Assembly (NCBI GenBank): GCA_913058145.1
Contig: CAJXQM010000001.1
Span: forward strand, 186,001 to 250,000
Source: an uncultured Colwellia sp.
GTDB taxonomy: Bacteria > Pseudomonadota > Gammaproteobacteria > Enterobacterales > Alteromonadaceae
Length of the DNA: 64,000 bases
Reading direction: 5' to 3'
A program made the position numbers and the translations under genes. The notes beneath the pieces were generated by a model. That model made no database searches, was not told the DNA's origin, and saw nothing but the letters and a program-made list of their open reading frames with translations. Shown one piece after another: positions 54,908 through 64,000 of the stretch. The stretch's first letter is position 1, and each line of letters begins with the position of its first letter.

Positions 54908-55699
54908 ATGAGTACTTTATCACGTTCAACCGTTGCAGAGTTAGCTGAGCATTTAGAAAATGCAGAGTTACAAGCGTATGATGTTGAAAAAATAACGAAT
55001 AAATATCCTGATATGGACTGGGAGGATGCCTATGATATTCAATGGGAAATTCGGTCAAGAAAAGAAAAACGAGGAACTAAGATAGCCGGACTGAAAATGG
55101 GGCTAACTTCGTATGCAAAAATGAGTCAAATGGGGGTTGATACCCCTATTTATGCATTTTTAGCCGATTATTTCAGTATTCCAGATGGCGGTTCTATTCC
55201 AACTGCTGAATTAATCCATCCTAAGATTGAAGCTGAAATTGCGATAATCACCAATAAAGAACTTACTGGTCCTGGGTGCACTATTGCACATGTATTAGCG
55301 GCTACCGACTATGTGATGCCAGCAGTTGAAATAATCGATTCACGTTATGAAAATTTTCGTTTTGATTTAAAAAGTGTTATTGCTGACAATGCATCATCTT
55401 CTCGTTTTGTTACCGGGGGAAATCCTAAGCGTGTTGAAGATGTTGACATGAAAACGTTAGGTGTGGTTATGGAGATTAATGGTGAAGTGGTTGCGACAGG
55501 TGCCGGTGCTGCGGTGTTAGGTAACCCTGCAGCAAGTGTTGCTATGTTAGCTAATATGTTGGCTGAACGAGGTGAATCAATTCCAGCAGGAACTTTTATT
55601 ATGACAGGTGGTATTACCGCAGCGGTTGCTGTAAAAGCTGGAGATAGTGTTTGTGTCAGGTACCAAGATATTGGTTCTGTGAGTATGACGTTTAAATAG
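54908..55699 (+). CDS. dmpH: 4-oxalocrotonate decarboxylase
   Basis: A 263-residue enzyme decarboxylating 2-oxo-3-hexenedioate in complex with the hydratase DmpE. The stretches KIAGLKMGLTSYAKMSQMGV, TPIYAFLADYFSIPDGG, HPKIEAEIAI and PAGTFIMTGGITAAVAV match DmpH closely. GGGGGAT overlaps the end of dmpG, with only two bases between the genes. Confidence 0.94.
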   Translation: MSTLSRSTVAELAEHLENAELQAYDVEKITNKYPDMDWEDAYDIQWEIRSRKEKRGTKIAGLKMGLTSYAKMSQMGVDTPIYAFLADYFSIPDGGSIPTAELIHPKIEAEIAIITNKELTGPGCTIAHVLAATDYVMPAVEIIDSRYENFRFDLKSVIADNASSSRFVTGGNPKRVEDVDMKTLGVVMEINGEVVATGAGAAVLGNPAASVAMLANMLAERGESIPAGTFIMTGGITAAVAVKAGDSVCVRYQDIGSVSMTFK

Positions 55700-55708
55700 G
55701 AGTATAAA

Positions 55709-55906
55709 ATGCCGTTAATTCAAGTTACTATTATTGAAGGTAGAACATTAGAACAAAAAAACAATTTTTTTGAAAAAGTTACTGAGGTAGCTGTCGAAAC
55801 TTTAAATGTTAAAGCCGCTCAAGTACGTGTTGTGATCAACGAAGTACCCGCAACACACTGGGCTATTGGCGGAGTTAGTAAAGCTAGTATTGATGCCAAC
55901 AAATAA
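55709..55906 (+). CDS. dmpI: 4-oxalocrotonate tautomerase
   Basis: A 65-residue tautomerase subunit starting MPLIQVTIIEGR; after Met removal Pro1 is the catalytic base. The arginines R12 and R39-equivalent (QVRVVINEVP) and the aromatic HWAIGG segment follow the family pattern. It isomerises 2-hydroxymuconate to 4-oxalocrotonate. AGGAG lies upstream. Confidence 0.95.
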   Translation: MPLIQVTIIEGRTLEQKNNFFEKVTEVAVETLNVKAAQVRVVINEVPATHWAIGGVSKASIDANK

Positions 55907-55935
55907 AGTTTCGACATAAAATTTAATGAGATTTC

Positions 55936-57639
55936 ATGATATTTAATGACGAAAACTTAGAGTCATTGCTATTAAATAAAGATTTAAAAGCAATGATTAA
56001 ATTTGATAACGAAACAGGTATAATTTGGTTGGGACAACAACGTATGTTGTTGTTACATACATCCGCTTTTGGGGTTTTACGGTCAGAGCTTATCAATTCA
56101 TTTAGTAATAAATACGCTAAAAGTTTATTGATGAAAATGGGGTATGAAGCAGGGCATGCCGATGCCACTTTATCAAAGTCGATTCGCTCTGGTGAATCGG
56201 CTATGGATTTGTTTATGAGCGGACCTCAACTTCATAGTCTTGAAGGCATGGTCAGTGTAAAACCTGTAGAAATAAACCTTGATAGCACCAGTTTTTATGG
56301 TGAATTTATTTGGGAGAACTCCTTTGAAGCGAGTGAACATGTTCGTTTATATGGCATTGCCAAAGAATCCGTTTGTTGGCAATTATTAGGCTATGCGGAT
56401 GGGTTCACAAGCAAGTTATTTGGACAACCTATTCATTACAAAGAAGTAGAATGTGTGGGTCGAGGTGATAAACATTGTAGAATAATAGGTAAACCGCTCG
56501 CTTCATGGAATCAAAATGAACAAAAAGAAATGGATTATTCTTTACAATCTTTAGCTTCTAAATTAAAGCACTTAGAAGAAGAAGTGTCAGATTTACGTAT
56601 TGAAAAACAAACCTCAGTTTCCTCTCAAAATATAATAGCTGACTCTAACTCTATTCGAGAAATCATTAATTTACTAAATAAAGCTGCTGACACTAATGTA
56701 ACTGTTTTAATGTTAGGTGAAACAGGTGTTGGTAAAGAAGTTTTTTCTCAATATTTACATAAAATTGGTGCTAGAAAAAATAATAAGTTTATTGCTGTTA
56801 ATTGTGCTTCAATACCAAAAGACTTGGTGGAATCTGAACTTTTTGGTGTTGATAAAGGCGCCTTTACAGGTGCTGATAAAGCGAGAAAAGGTCGTTTTGA
56901 ACGAGCAAATGGAGGCACGCTTTTTCTTGATGAATTAGCTGAATTAAATGTTGAGTCGCAAGCTAAATTACTTCGGGTTATTCAAACCGGAGAACTAGAG
57001 CGAGTTGGTGGCACAGAAGTTATTTCTGTGGATGTTAGAATTATTGCAGCCACCAATTCAAATTTATTAGAGGCGGTTAAATCGGGTGATTTCCGTGCTG
57101 ATTTATATTACCGATTAAATGTATTCCCTATCAGTATTCCTCCGTTACGTGAGCGTCTCGCAGATATACCGGGCTTAGTTAAAAAGTTTATTCAAAAATT
57201 TAATGAAAAACATGGTAAATCTGTTACGTCGATTACTGATAATACGCTACATCGTTTTAATTTATATTCTTGGCCTGGAAATATTAGAGAATTAGAAAAT
57301 ATTATTGAGCGAGGCGTTATATTAACCGACAAAAACGCTAAAATTGAATCAACTTTGATATGTATTGGCATGCCAAATTTATCTTCTCAATCTCAAAATA
57401 TTAATACCCAAGGATTGATAGAAAATAATGATGAAGACAAACAGGAATTTTTTGATCAACCCTCGTATAAAAATATGTGTTTACAAGCTATTTCATCCGG
57501 ATTGTCTTTGAATGATTTAGAGGATGATTTACTTAAATTAGCGCTAGAACAATCGGGTGGAAACATCGAAAAAACGGCTCGTTTATTACAAATAACGGGT
57601 CCTCAATGTCGTTACAGAATGAAAAAACTAAATAAGTAA
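55936..57639 (+). CDS. dmpR: Sigma-54-dependent phenol-sensing activator (DmpR/MopR type)
   Basis: A 567-residue three-domain activator. The sensory XylR_N/V4R region spans about 15-190. C147, E170, C173 and C181 have the spacing of the zinc site in MopR, and H100 and W126 are candidates for phenol contact. After a coiled linker (200-225) the AAA+ domain has Walker A GETGVGKE (261-268), the GAFTGA loop (308-313) that touches sigma-54, and Walker B GGTLFLDE. A Fis-type helix-turn-helix closes it (GGNIEKTARLLQITGPQCRYRMKKL). It should act on the palindromes at 31059 and 31154. It lies right after dmpI on the same strand, unlike the divergent dmpR of Pseudomonas. Confidence 0.93.
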   Translation: MIFNDENLESLLLNKDLKAMIKFDNETGIIWLGQQRMLLLHTSAFGVLRSELINSFSNKYAKSLLMKMGYEAGHADATLSKSIRSGESAMDLFMSGPQLHSLEGMVSVKPVEINLDSTSFYGEFIWENSFEASEHVRLYGIAKESVCWQLLGYADGFTSKLFGQPIHYKEVECVGRGDKHCRIIGKPLASWNQNEQKEMDYSLQSLASKLKHLEEEVSDLRIEKQTSVSSQNIIADSNSIREIINLLNKAADTNVTVLMLGETGVGKEVFSQYLHKIGARKNNKFIAVNCASIPKDLVESELFGVDKGAFTGADKARKGRFERANGGTLFLDELAELNVESQAKLLRVIQTGELERVGGTEVISVDVRIIAATNSNLLEAVKSGDFRADLYYRLNVFPISIPPLRERLADIPGLVKKFIQKFNEKHGKSVTSITDNTLHRFNLYSWPGNIRELENIIERGVILTDKNAKIESTLICIGMPNLSSQSQNINTQGLIENNDEDKQEFFDQPSYKNMCLQAISSGLSLNDLEDDLLKLALEQSGGNIEKTARLLQITGPQCRYRMKKLNK

Positions 57640-57670
57640 ATTAATGATTACAAATAAAGGTAACTCTTGA

Positions 57671-58771
57671 GTGAAAAACTATAATATTGCAATACTTTCA
57701 GGCGATGGAATTGGTCCGGAAATAATGAAAGAAGCGATTAAAGTACTTAAAGTCGTTGAATCTTTATCAAAGGTAACCTTTAACTTGACGGAGGCAGATT
57801 TTGGAGCGAATGCGTATTTTAAAAGCGGTCATTCGTTTCCAGAAGAAACTAAAAAAATTTGTACTTCATCGGATGCTATTCTAAAAGGGCCAGTAGGTTT
57901 AGGCTATGAAGAGACTCAAAAAATACCTGTAGATCAGCAACCTGAAAGGGGAGCTATTTTACCTTTAAGAAAGTTTTTAAATACTTATGCTAACATTCGC
58001 CCCGTTTATCTTCCTAAAGCGTTAAAATCCTTCTCTCCTTTAAAAGCCGAAATTATTAAAGAAGGTATTGATATTGTTATCGTAAGAGAGCTTGTTGGCG
58101 GATTATATTTCGGCAACAAAGAAGTCGGTTTAACAAAATCAGGAAAGCGTTATGTTAAAGAAACTCTTGAATATGATGAAGATCAAATTAAACAAATATT
58201 ATTAGTCGCTTTTAATATTGCTATGAAGCGCAAGAAAGTATTACATAATATCCATAAAAGTAATGTATTAAAATCCAGTGTTCTATGGAATGAAATTCTA
58301 GAAGAGGTTTCAATACAATTTCCTGAAGTAGAGGTAAAACATCAACTTGTTGATTCGGCTGCCACTTTTCTTTGTTTAAACCCGACAATGTTCGATGTTA
58401 TGGTGATGGAAAATATGTTTGGTGATATTTTAAGTGATCAAGCAGGCGGGATTTTAGGCTCATTAGGTTTAATGCCTTCTGCTTGTTTAAGTGATGATAT
58501 TGCTTATTATGAGCCCTCCCATGGTTCTGCTCCTGATATTGCTGGAAAAAACATGGCTAATCCATACTCAATGATTGGATCTGTTGCCATGATGTTGGAA
58601 TACAGTTTTGGTATGGTTGAAGAATCAAAGAAAGTATGGCAAGCAATGGAAACTGTTTTTATTCAAGGATACTCAACGCCTGACTTATCGAGTTCAGCTG
58701 AAGATTTTATAATATTACCTACTAATGAATTCGGTGATAAAGTTGTTGAAATATTAAAAAATCTACATTAA
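57671..58771 (+). CDS. Isocitrate/isopropylmalate dehydrogenase family protein (LeuB-like)
   Basis: A 366-residue NAD-dependent beta-decarboxylating dehydrogenase with a GTG start. The N-terminus AILSGDGIGPEIMKEAIKVL, the substrate-arginine region ILPLRKFLNTYANIRPV, ENMFGDILSDQAGGILGSLGLMPSA and HGSAPDIAGKNMANP fit isopropylmalate dehydrogenase. The usual DKANVL is HKSNVL. No leuACD genes are adjacent, so it is probably a paralogue recruited to another 2-hydroxy acid. It follows dmpR by 31 bases and may belong to the phenol regulon. Confidence 0.8.
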   Translation: MKNYNIAILSGDGIGPEIMKEAIKVLKVVESLSKVTFNLTEADFGANAYFKSGHSFPEETKKICTSSDAILKGPVGLGYEETQKIPVDQQPERGAILPLRKFLNTYANIRPVYLPKALKSFSPLKAEIIKEGIDIVIVRELVGGLYFGNKEVGLTKSGKRYVKETLEYDEDQIKQILLVAFNIAMKRKKVLHNIHKSNVLKSSVLWNEILEEVSIQFPEVEVKHQLVDSAATFLCLNPTMFDVMVMENMFGDILSDQAGGILGSLGLMPSACLSDDIAYYEPSHGSAPDIAGKNMANPYSMIGSVAMMLEYSFGMVEESKKVWQAMETVFIQGYSTPDLSSSAEDFIILPTNEFGDKVVEILKNLH

Positions 58772-58863
58772 AAAAATCGAAAACATTAGATGTTACGATT
58801 CAATCGCAGTTCAAGTATAAACGTTAATAAACACTTAATTCTTTAGAGCTATAAACCGATAAA

Positions 58864-59808
58864 ATGACAAGAAAAATACTAACATTAAAGGGTAAAAGAC
58901 AAAAAGTCTCCCTACCAGTAGATGAGGTGATTAATGATTCTTATCATGATGATCCACAAAAACGTTTTTTAAATGGCGTAGCCATCAATCCTTATGAGTG
59001 TATTCAGTTAGAATTAGGTTCTCAACACCTATCCACACGAGCGATAGATTTGTTAACGCCAATTGGCATGGGCCAGCGAGGATTAATTGTTGCTCCGCCA
59101 GGCTCTGGAAAAACGACTATGTTAAAACATATTTGCCAAGCCGTAGGGAACGCTTATCCAGAGATAAAGCTTTATGCATTACTTATTGATGAGCGTCCAG
59201 AAGAAGTGACCGACTTTAAGCGCAGTGTACCCGCACAAGTCCATGCCTCGTCTACGGATGAAAACTATGACCAACATGTTCGTGTAGCCAATAATCTTCT
59301 TAATATCGCTCGCCAAGAAGCGGGCGAAGGTCACAATGTCATGATTGTTATTGATTCTCTGACAAGGCTCACACGAGTACATAATGCTCATGGAAGAAGC
59401 AGTGGTCGTACCCTGTCAGGTGGTATTGATGCTAACGCGATGGAAATACCCCGAAAACTGTTTGGCGCCGCCAGAAAGATTGAAAATGGAGGGTCTATTA
59501 CTATTCTGGCTACCATACTCATTGATACTGGAAGTCGTATGGATCAGGTAATATTTGAGGAATTCAAGGGTACAGGTAATATGGAAATTGTGTTGTCACG
59601 TGAGGCCGCAAATCAGCGAATTTTTCCCGCGTTGGATATTGCTAAAAGCAGTACACGCCGTGAGGAACTTATTTTAAATTCGAAGGATATTGACAATGTA
59701 AGAGCAGTACGAAGGGCTCTTACCAGTCTTAAACCGGTTGAAGGTGCTAGGAAACTTGTCGAGTTACTCGAACAATATCCAACGAATGCGGAACTGTTAC
59801 ACCATTAA
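58864..59808 (+). CDS. Rho-like ATPase lacking the N-terminal RNA-binding domain
   Basis: A 314-residue protein matching the C-terminal motor of transcription terminator Rho, normally about 420 residues. ELGSQHLSTRAIDLLTPIGMGQRGLIVAPPGSGKTTMLKHI includes Walker A, but with PGSGKT instead of the usual PKAGKT. LLIDERPEEVTDFKRSV (Walker B region), SLTRLTRVHN and GSITILATILIDTGSRMDQVIFEEFKGTGNMEIVLSRE (Q- and R-loop regions) follow. The first 105 or so residues of ordinary Rho, including the cold-shock-like domain, are absent and not found upstream. Likely an extra copy, not the housekeeping rho. Confidence 0.87.
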   Translation: MTRKILTLKGKRQKVSLPVDEVINDSYHDDPQKRFLNGVAINPYECIQLELGSQHLSTRAIDLLTPIGMGQRGLIVAPPGSGKTTMLKHICQAVGNAYPEIKLYALLIDERPEEVTDFKRSVPAQVHASSTDENYDQHVRVANNLLNIARQEAGEGHNVMIVIDSLTRLTRVHNAHGRSSGRTLSGGIDANAMEIPRKLFGAARKIENGGSITILATILIDTGSRMDQVIFEEFKGTGNMEIVLSREAANQRIFPALDIAKSSTRREELILNSKDIDNVRAVRRALTSLKPVEGARKLVELLEQYPTNAELLHH

Positions 59809-60052
59809 GGTAACCATAGTCGTACTGTTCTGAACACACCAGCAGTAGGTGCTTTTTTCTTAACATCAGGTGAAAATAGCAGCGTAATAGACTGGAAAAA
59901 GCAGACTCTTGCTTATTCTTAGATTGGAAAATAAATGAATAGTGTCAATATGAGATAAAACATATTTTACCGGCACAAAAAATGATGTTTATTCTAGCTA
60001 TACTGGGTAAACTACACCATTATATTTTATAGTAATGATGTAGAGTTTATAA

Positions 60053-61132
60053 ATGAAATACCAAGGCAACCCAAATTTTTCCCACAAACAACATGATAAG
60101 ATTGGTATTCTAATCACCAATCTAGGAACGCCAGACGCCCCAAAAAAAGGTGATTTAAAAAGGTATCTGAGAGAATTTTTATCAGATCCTCGAGTCGTTG
60201 AGATCCCACGTTTATTATGGTGGATGATTCTCAATTTTGTCATTTTAAATATTCGCCCTAAACGCTCTGCTAAAGCATACAGTACTGTTTGGACAGAGCG
60301 TGGTTCGCCTCTGTTGTTTCATACTAAAGATCAAGCCGATGCCCTGAGAAAAAAACTACAGGAAAAGCATGGTGAGAGCATAGTGGTTGAGTTTGCCATG
60401 CGTTATGGTTCACCTTCTGTTGATTCAGTGATCGACAAAATGCTCAAACAAGGTGTCCGCAAGCTGTTAGTTTTACCTCTTTATCCACAGTATTGTGCTT
60501 CTACCACCGCCTCAACTTTTGATGCTATAGCAGCTAGTTTTGCGAAAAAACGTCTGATACCTGAATTACGCTTTATTAATCACTACCATGATTTTCCGAA
60601 TTATATTCAAGCAGTAGCAGACAAAATCCGTCAACATTGGCAAGTAAATGGACGAGCTGATAAGTTGATTTTCACCTATCACGGCATTCCAAAACGTTAT
60701 CTGCTTAATGGGGACCCATATCATTGTGAATGTTATAAAACATCTCGATTATTAGCTGAAAATTTGGGCTTGACCCAAGAGGAGTACCTGGTTAGTTTCC
60801 AATCCCGTTTTGGTCGTGAAGAGTGGTTACAACCTTATACCGATAAAACCCTGATGGCATTACCACAGCAAGGCGTTAAATCAGTACAATTGGTTTGCCC
60901 TGGATTTTCAGCAGATTGTTTAGAAACGATTGAAGAAATCGGCATTGAAAACCGTGATTATTTTATGGAGGCCGGTGGTGAACGCTATGAATACATTCCA
61001 GCACTCAATGCTGAATCAAATCATATTAAGATGATGGAAGCATTGTTAGAAGAACATTTACATGGCTGGTCTGGTTTTGACGACACAGCACAGCGTGCTG
61101 AGTTAGCAATAAAATTAGGCGCAGAGAATTAA
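60053..61132 (+). CDS. hemH: Ferrochelatase
   Basis: A 359-residue enzyme inserting Fe2+ into protoporphyrin IX, the last step of haem synthesis. Family marks are IGILITNLGTPDAPKKGDLKRYLREFLSDPRVVEIP, the catalytic histidine in FTYHGIPKRY, the metal-path SFQSRFGREEWLQPYT and CPGFSADCLETIEEI. Haem supply matters for the multihaem cytochromes encoded at 16.7-20.0 kb, though they are not in one operon. A perfect hairpin terminator follows. Confidence 0.96.
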   Translation: MKYQGNPNFSHKQHDKIGILITNLGTPDAPKKGDLKRYLREFLSDPRVVEIPRLLWWMILNFVILNIRPKRSAKAYSTVWTERGSPLLFHTKDQADALRKKLQEKHGESIVVEFAMRYGSPSVDSVIDKMLKQGVRKLLVLPLYPQYCASTTASTFDAIAASFAKKRLIPELRFINHYHDFPNYIQAVADKIRQHWQVNGRADKLIFTYHGIPKRYLLNGDPYHCECYKTSRLLAENLGLTQEEYLVSFQSRFGREEWLQPYTDKTLMALPQQGVKSVQLVCPGFSADCLETIEEIGIENRDYFMEAGGERYEYIPALNAESNHIKMMEALLEEHLHGWSGFDDTAQRAELAIKLGAEN

Positions 61133-61153
61133 GTAGCCGATATTTGTCGAGTG

Positions 61154-61197
61154 AAGCGCTTAGCTATTATATTAACTACCATAATAGCTAAGCGCTT
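61154..61197. terminator. Terminator hairpin after hemH
   Basis: A perfect 17-base stem, AAGCGCTTAGCTATTAT / ATAATAGCTAAGCGCTT, with a ten-base loop, lies between the convergent hemH and SirB2-like genes. The plus-strand tail is only TTAACG, so it may serve both directions. Confidence 0.8.
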
Positions 61198-61283
61198 TAA
61201 CGTTACAATCTTTTATACCCGTGTTACTTGCTATAGCCTGATGGATGACTATTTTTCGCTATGTTCTTTTACCATTAAATAAC

Positions 61284-61727
61284 CTAGCAAATTGAAGTTA
61301 ACAGTGACTGGGCGAACTCAATATAAGTAGTCGTCTCATCGCTAATTCCTTTTGATTTAAGATGATCTGCAAAACCTAATCGAGCACTCATAACCAACCA
61401 AAATACGGCACTAATTAAGCCCAAAAGGCGCCATAATTTTGATTTTGCCCACTTAAGCGCAAAAGTAATAGACAGTACATATAAGACGAAACCACCTAAT
61501 TTAGAGGATGCCCAACCATTCAAAAAAGGGTACAGTTTAAGTGGATTAACGGCAACCAAATAAATCAAGGTGCAGATAAATAGAGTGTATAAAATATGTG
61601 GGCCAATTTTCAAGATTTTATTATTCACCTTGTCTGACCCCTTCATCATTAACACAAAGTTAATAATAAAAAAGATAAACGTAAGCGTAATTATGGTTAG
61701 ATGAGCGTGCTTAACTATCATGTACAT
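61284..61727 (-). CDS. SirB2-family inner-membrane protein
   Basis: A 147-residue protein with four hydrophobic helices (AHLTIITLTFIFFIINFVLMM; IGPHILYTLFICTLIYLVAV; LGGFVLYVLSITFALKW; LLGLISAVFWLVMSARLGF). KHAHLT at the start and KIGPHILYT with its histidine match SirB2, whose function is unknown. AGGAA lies eight bases before the ATG. Confidence 0.82.
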   Translation of the reverse strand: MYMIVKHAHLTIITLTFIFFIINFVLMMKGSDKVNNKILKIGPHILYTLFICTLIYLVAVNPLKLYPFLNGWASSKLGGFVLYVLSITFALKWAKSKLWRLLGLISAVFWLVMSARLGFADHLKSKGISDETTTYIEFAQSLLTSIC

Positions 61728-62107
61728 GTTGTTGATTCCTAAAATTCATTGTTTTTATTTAATATCTAGCCCGTCAGTATATAGTTTGTTTTAGTCATAA
61801 AAAACCACATCTATTGTATTATTTCGTTGGATTTACTCAAAGCCCTATCATCATACGAGTATTAAGGTAGTCTTACGTTATCAAAATCATTTATTAGACA
61901 ATATTTCTGAATATTTTCATCACTGATATTATTCTAAATGTTACGCTATCAATGCCATGTTGACTATAAGCGAACCATCAATTAATGTTGTAAAGTTAGT
62001 GATACTAATATACCGAAATACACATCATATCTTATCGAGCTATAGGGTTTAATAATGAGCTAAAAAAAGTATAGTCGACATAACAATATATTAACAAAAG
62101 ACATGTT
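61728..62107. other. Intergenic region upstream of the prolyl oligopeptidase gene
   Basis: No gene, repeat or clear hairpin was seen. It separates two divergent genes and should hold a promoter for each; TTGACT near 61962 is a possible -35 box without a convincing -10 partner. Confidence 0.4.
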
Positions 62108-64000
62108 ATGAAAAAATATTTCCCTCTGTTACTAGCAATCACTTTTAGTCATGGCATTATTGCTTGTTCTGGGCAAAGTAATTTAAACAATAGTGACGTA
62201 AAAACGATGAACGAACACAAAACGACAACAGCTGAAAAAAAGCTAGACTATCCAATGACCAAAAAAGGTAGTGTTGTTGACACATACTTTGGTACTGATA
62301 TTGCTGATCCATATCGCTGGTTAGAAGATGACCGCAGTGATGAAACTGCGGCTTGGGTAAGTGCTCAAAACAGTGTGACATCAAGTTATTTAGCACAAAT
62401 ACCTTACCGTGATACTTTAGAGCAGCGTTTAACCGATATTTTGAATTATAAAAAAGTAGGGGCGCCATTTAGTGAAGGTGCGTATACCTATTTTTATAAA
62501 AACGATGGTTTACAAGATCAATACGTAGTTTATCGCTATAAAACTGGAGAAGCCCAGTCCAGCGCTGCCGTCTTTTTAGATCCTAATACCTTTAGTAGTG
62601 ATGGTACTACATCGTTAAGTCAGTTAAGTTTCTCTCGTGACGGTTCAATAGCCGCTTATACTATTTCTGAAGGGGGCAGTGATTGGCGAAAAATAATTAT
62701 TATTAATACCGAAACGAAAAAAGCATTAGAGCCTAAATTAATCGATGTGAAGTTTTCTGATATAGCTTGGTATAAAAATGAAGGCTTTTATTATTCAAGT
62801 TATGATAAGCCAGTGGGTAGTGAACTGTCAGCAAAAACAGATCAACATAAGCTTTATTATCACAAGCTAGGAACAGTACAACAAAACGATAAAATAGTTT
62901 TTGGTGCTACACCTGAGCAAAAACGTCGTTATGTTGGTGGTACAGTCACTGATGATAACCGTTATTTATTAATTTCAGGCTCGGTATCAACGTCAGGCAA
63001 TGATTTATATCTTAAGGACTTGACCAAACCAAACAGTAAATTAATCACTATTTTGGATCACACTAATTCAGACACACATATTCTTGATAATCAAGGCAGC
63101 AAACTATTTTTAGTAACTAATCTTGATGCAGATAATAAAAAAATCGTCAGTGTTGATCTCGCAAATCCTACAGCAGAGCATTGGATTGATTTAGTTCCAG
63201 AAACCAACAATGTATTGAGCGCTTCAACGGGTGGTGGATATATATTTACTCAATATATGATTGATGCCATTGATAAGGTTTATCAATATGACTACCAAGG
63301 CAATAAAATACGTGAGATTGAATTACCCAGTGCAGGATCCGCTTCTGCTCTTAGTGGTAAAACTAAGGCTGAGACGCTCTATTTTACCTTTACTAACAGT
63401 ACAACGCCGTCAATCACGTTAGCCTTTGATGTAAAAACAGGGACAACAAGTACGTTTAATAAATCAAAAGTTAAGTTTGACAGCGAAGATTATGTGTCTA
63501 AGCAAGTATTTTATACGTCAAAAGATGGCACAAAAATTCCGATGATTATCAGTTATAAAAAAGGTGTAGAACTTAATGGCAAAAATCCCACCATTTTATA
63601 TGGTTATGGTGGCTTTAATATCAGTTTAACCCCTTCGTTTAGTATCACGCGAGCAATATGGATGGAGCAGGGTGGAATTTATGCTGTTGCTAACTTGCGC
63701 GGTGGTGGTGAATATGGCCGTCAGTGGCATGATGCCGGTACGAAAATGCACAAGCAAAATGTCTTTGATGATTTTATTGCTGCTGCAGAATACTTAAGTT
63801 CAGAAAACTATACCTCAAGCGATTATCTTGCTATTCAAGGCGGATCAAATGGTGGTTTATTAGTTGCTGCAGTAATGTTACAACGTCCTGAATTATTTAA
63901 AGTTGCCTTACCAGCCGTGGGTGTTTTAGACATGTTACGCTACCACACGTTTACCTCTGGTGCAGGCTGGGCGTATGACTATGGCACGTCTGAGCAAAGC
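62108..64000 (+). CDS. Prolyl oligopeptidase family serine peptidase, lipoprotein (3' truncated by window edge)
   Basis: The frame is open to base 64000, giving 631 of roughly 700 residues. The signal [20 protein letters not shown] has a lipobox-like IIAC. The N-terminal region [23 protein letters not shown] is typical of S9A peptidases. A beta-propeller spans about 90-440. The catalytic domain has [36 protein letters not shown] and the nucleophile S580 in [11 protein letters not shown]. The catalytic aspartate and histidine lie beyond the window. It cleaves short peptides after proline in the periplasm. Confidence 0.94.
   Translation, partial: MKKYFPLLLAITFSHGIIACSGQSNLNNSDVKTMNEHKTTTAEKKLDYPMTKKGSVVDTYFGTDIADPYRWLEDDRSDETAAWVSAQNSVTSSYLAQIPYRDTLEQRLTDILNYKKVGAPFSEGAYTYFYKNDGLQDQYVVYRYKTGEAQSSAAVFLDPNTFSSDGTTSLSQLSFSRDGSIAAYTISEGGSDWRKIIIINTETKKALEPKLIDVKFSDIAWYKNEGFYYSSYDKPVGSELSAKTDQHKLYYHKLGTVQQNDKIVFGATPEQKRRYVGGTVTDDNRYLLISGSVSTSGNDLYLKDLTKPNSKLITILDHTNSDTHILDNQGSKLFLVTNLDADNKKIVSVDLANPTAEHWIDLVPETNNVLSASTGGGYIFTQYMIDAIDKVYQYDYQGNKIREIELPSAGSASALSGKTKAETLYFTFTNSTTPSITLAFDVKTGTTSTFNKSKVKFDSEDYVSKQVFYTSKDGTKIPMIISYKKGVELNGKNPTILYGYGGFNISLTPSFSITRAIWMEQGGIYAVANLRGGGEYGRQWHDAGTKMHKQNVFDDFIAAAEYLSSENYTSSDYLAIQGGSNGGLLVAAVMLQRPELFKVALPAVGVLDMLRYHTFTSGAGWAYDYGTSEQS

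Noticed and set aside
62157-62468. 103-codon minus-strand open frame near the right end
   Set aside because: It lies inside the prolyl oligopeptidase gene, which runs off the window edge and is clearly the true coding frame.
1-64000. tRNA, rRNA, riboswitch, transposase, integrase or phage genes
   Set aside because: Looked for on both strands by eye; none recognised. Short RNAs could be missed without a covariance search.

Overview
The window is AT-rich chromosomal DNA from a marine gammaproteobacterium. Protein sequences and synteny (gltBD, the aroH-ppsR-ppsA trio, DUF1329/DUF1302 pairs, very large multihaem cytochromes) point to Alteromonadales, most likely Colwellia or a close relative. 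This is an inference from remembered family resemblance; no search was run.

Layout. 1-3.1 kb: 3' end of gltB plus gltD (glutamate synthase), closed by a terminator. 3.4-5.1 kb: a Kef-type cation/proton antiporter. 5.1-8.4 kb: a run of small unrelated genes (LysE exporter, DUF962 membrane protein, thiopurine methyltransferase, GNAT acetyltransferase) and two gene relics, separated by imperfect hairpins that look like integron attC sites, with no integrase in view. 8.4-15.7 kb: a low-molecular-weight phosphatase, a REP-like palindrome beside a truncated lipoprotein gene, then aroH, ppsR, ppsA, a thioesterase and a methyltransferase.

15.8-21.7 kb (+): a tight operon for a membrane b-type cytochrome-like protein, two secreted multihaem c-type cytochromes (21 CXXCH motifs; 19 CXXCH plus one CX3CH) and a TPR/beta-barrel outer-membrane protein. 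It could form an electron conduit across the envelope. It converges on an eight-gene minus-strand operon (30.2-21.8 kb): thermostable-haemolysin-family protein, acyl-CoA-ligase-like enzyme, haem-oxygenase-like diiron enzyme, SDR, TPR protein, membrane-anchored ferredoxin/FAD oxidoreductase, ankyrin protein and a small anchored protein. The first four look like an uncharacterised biosynthetic route from acyl groups; the ferredoxin/FAD protein may supply electrons to it or to the cytochromes.

31.0-57.6 kb: a complete phenol meta-cleavage pathway. Multicomponent phenol hydroxylase dmpKLMNOP sits behind a sigma-54 promoter with two upstream palindromes. It is followed by dmpD, dmpQ, dmpB and an HbpS-like gene. 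The lower pathway dmpCEFGHI and the sigma-54 activator dmpR come about 12 kb later. Between the halves lie accessory oxidoreductases, a GntR regulator and a module of two DUF1329 proteins, a YCF48-like lipoprotein, an RND/MMPL transporter and a DUF1302 outer-membrane protein, probably for handling the hydrophobic substrate at the envelope. Phenol would be hydroxylated to catechol, cleaved by DmpB and taken to pyruvate and acetyl-CoA.

57.6-64 kb: a LeuB-like dehydrogenase, a Rho paralogue lacking the N-terminal RNA-binding region, ferrochelatase, a SirB2-like membrane protein, and a prolyl oligopeptidase running off the right edge. Several pseudogenes (phd-type antitoxin, proB-like kinase, truncated choice-of-anchor lipoprotein, a small membrane protein) mark gene decay. 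I saw no rRNA, tRNA, CRISPR array or transposase.
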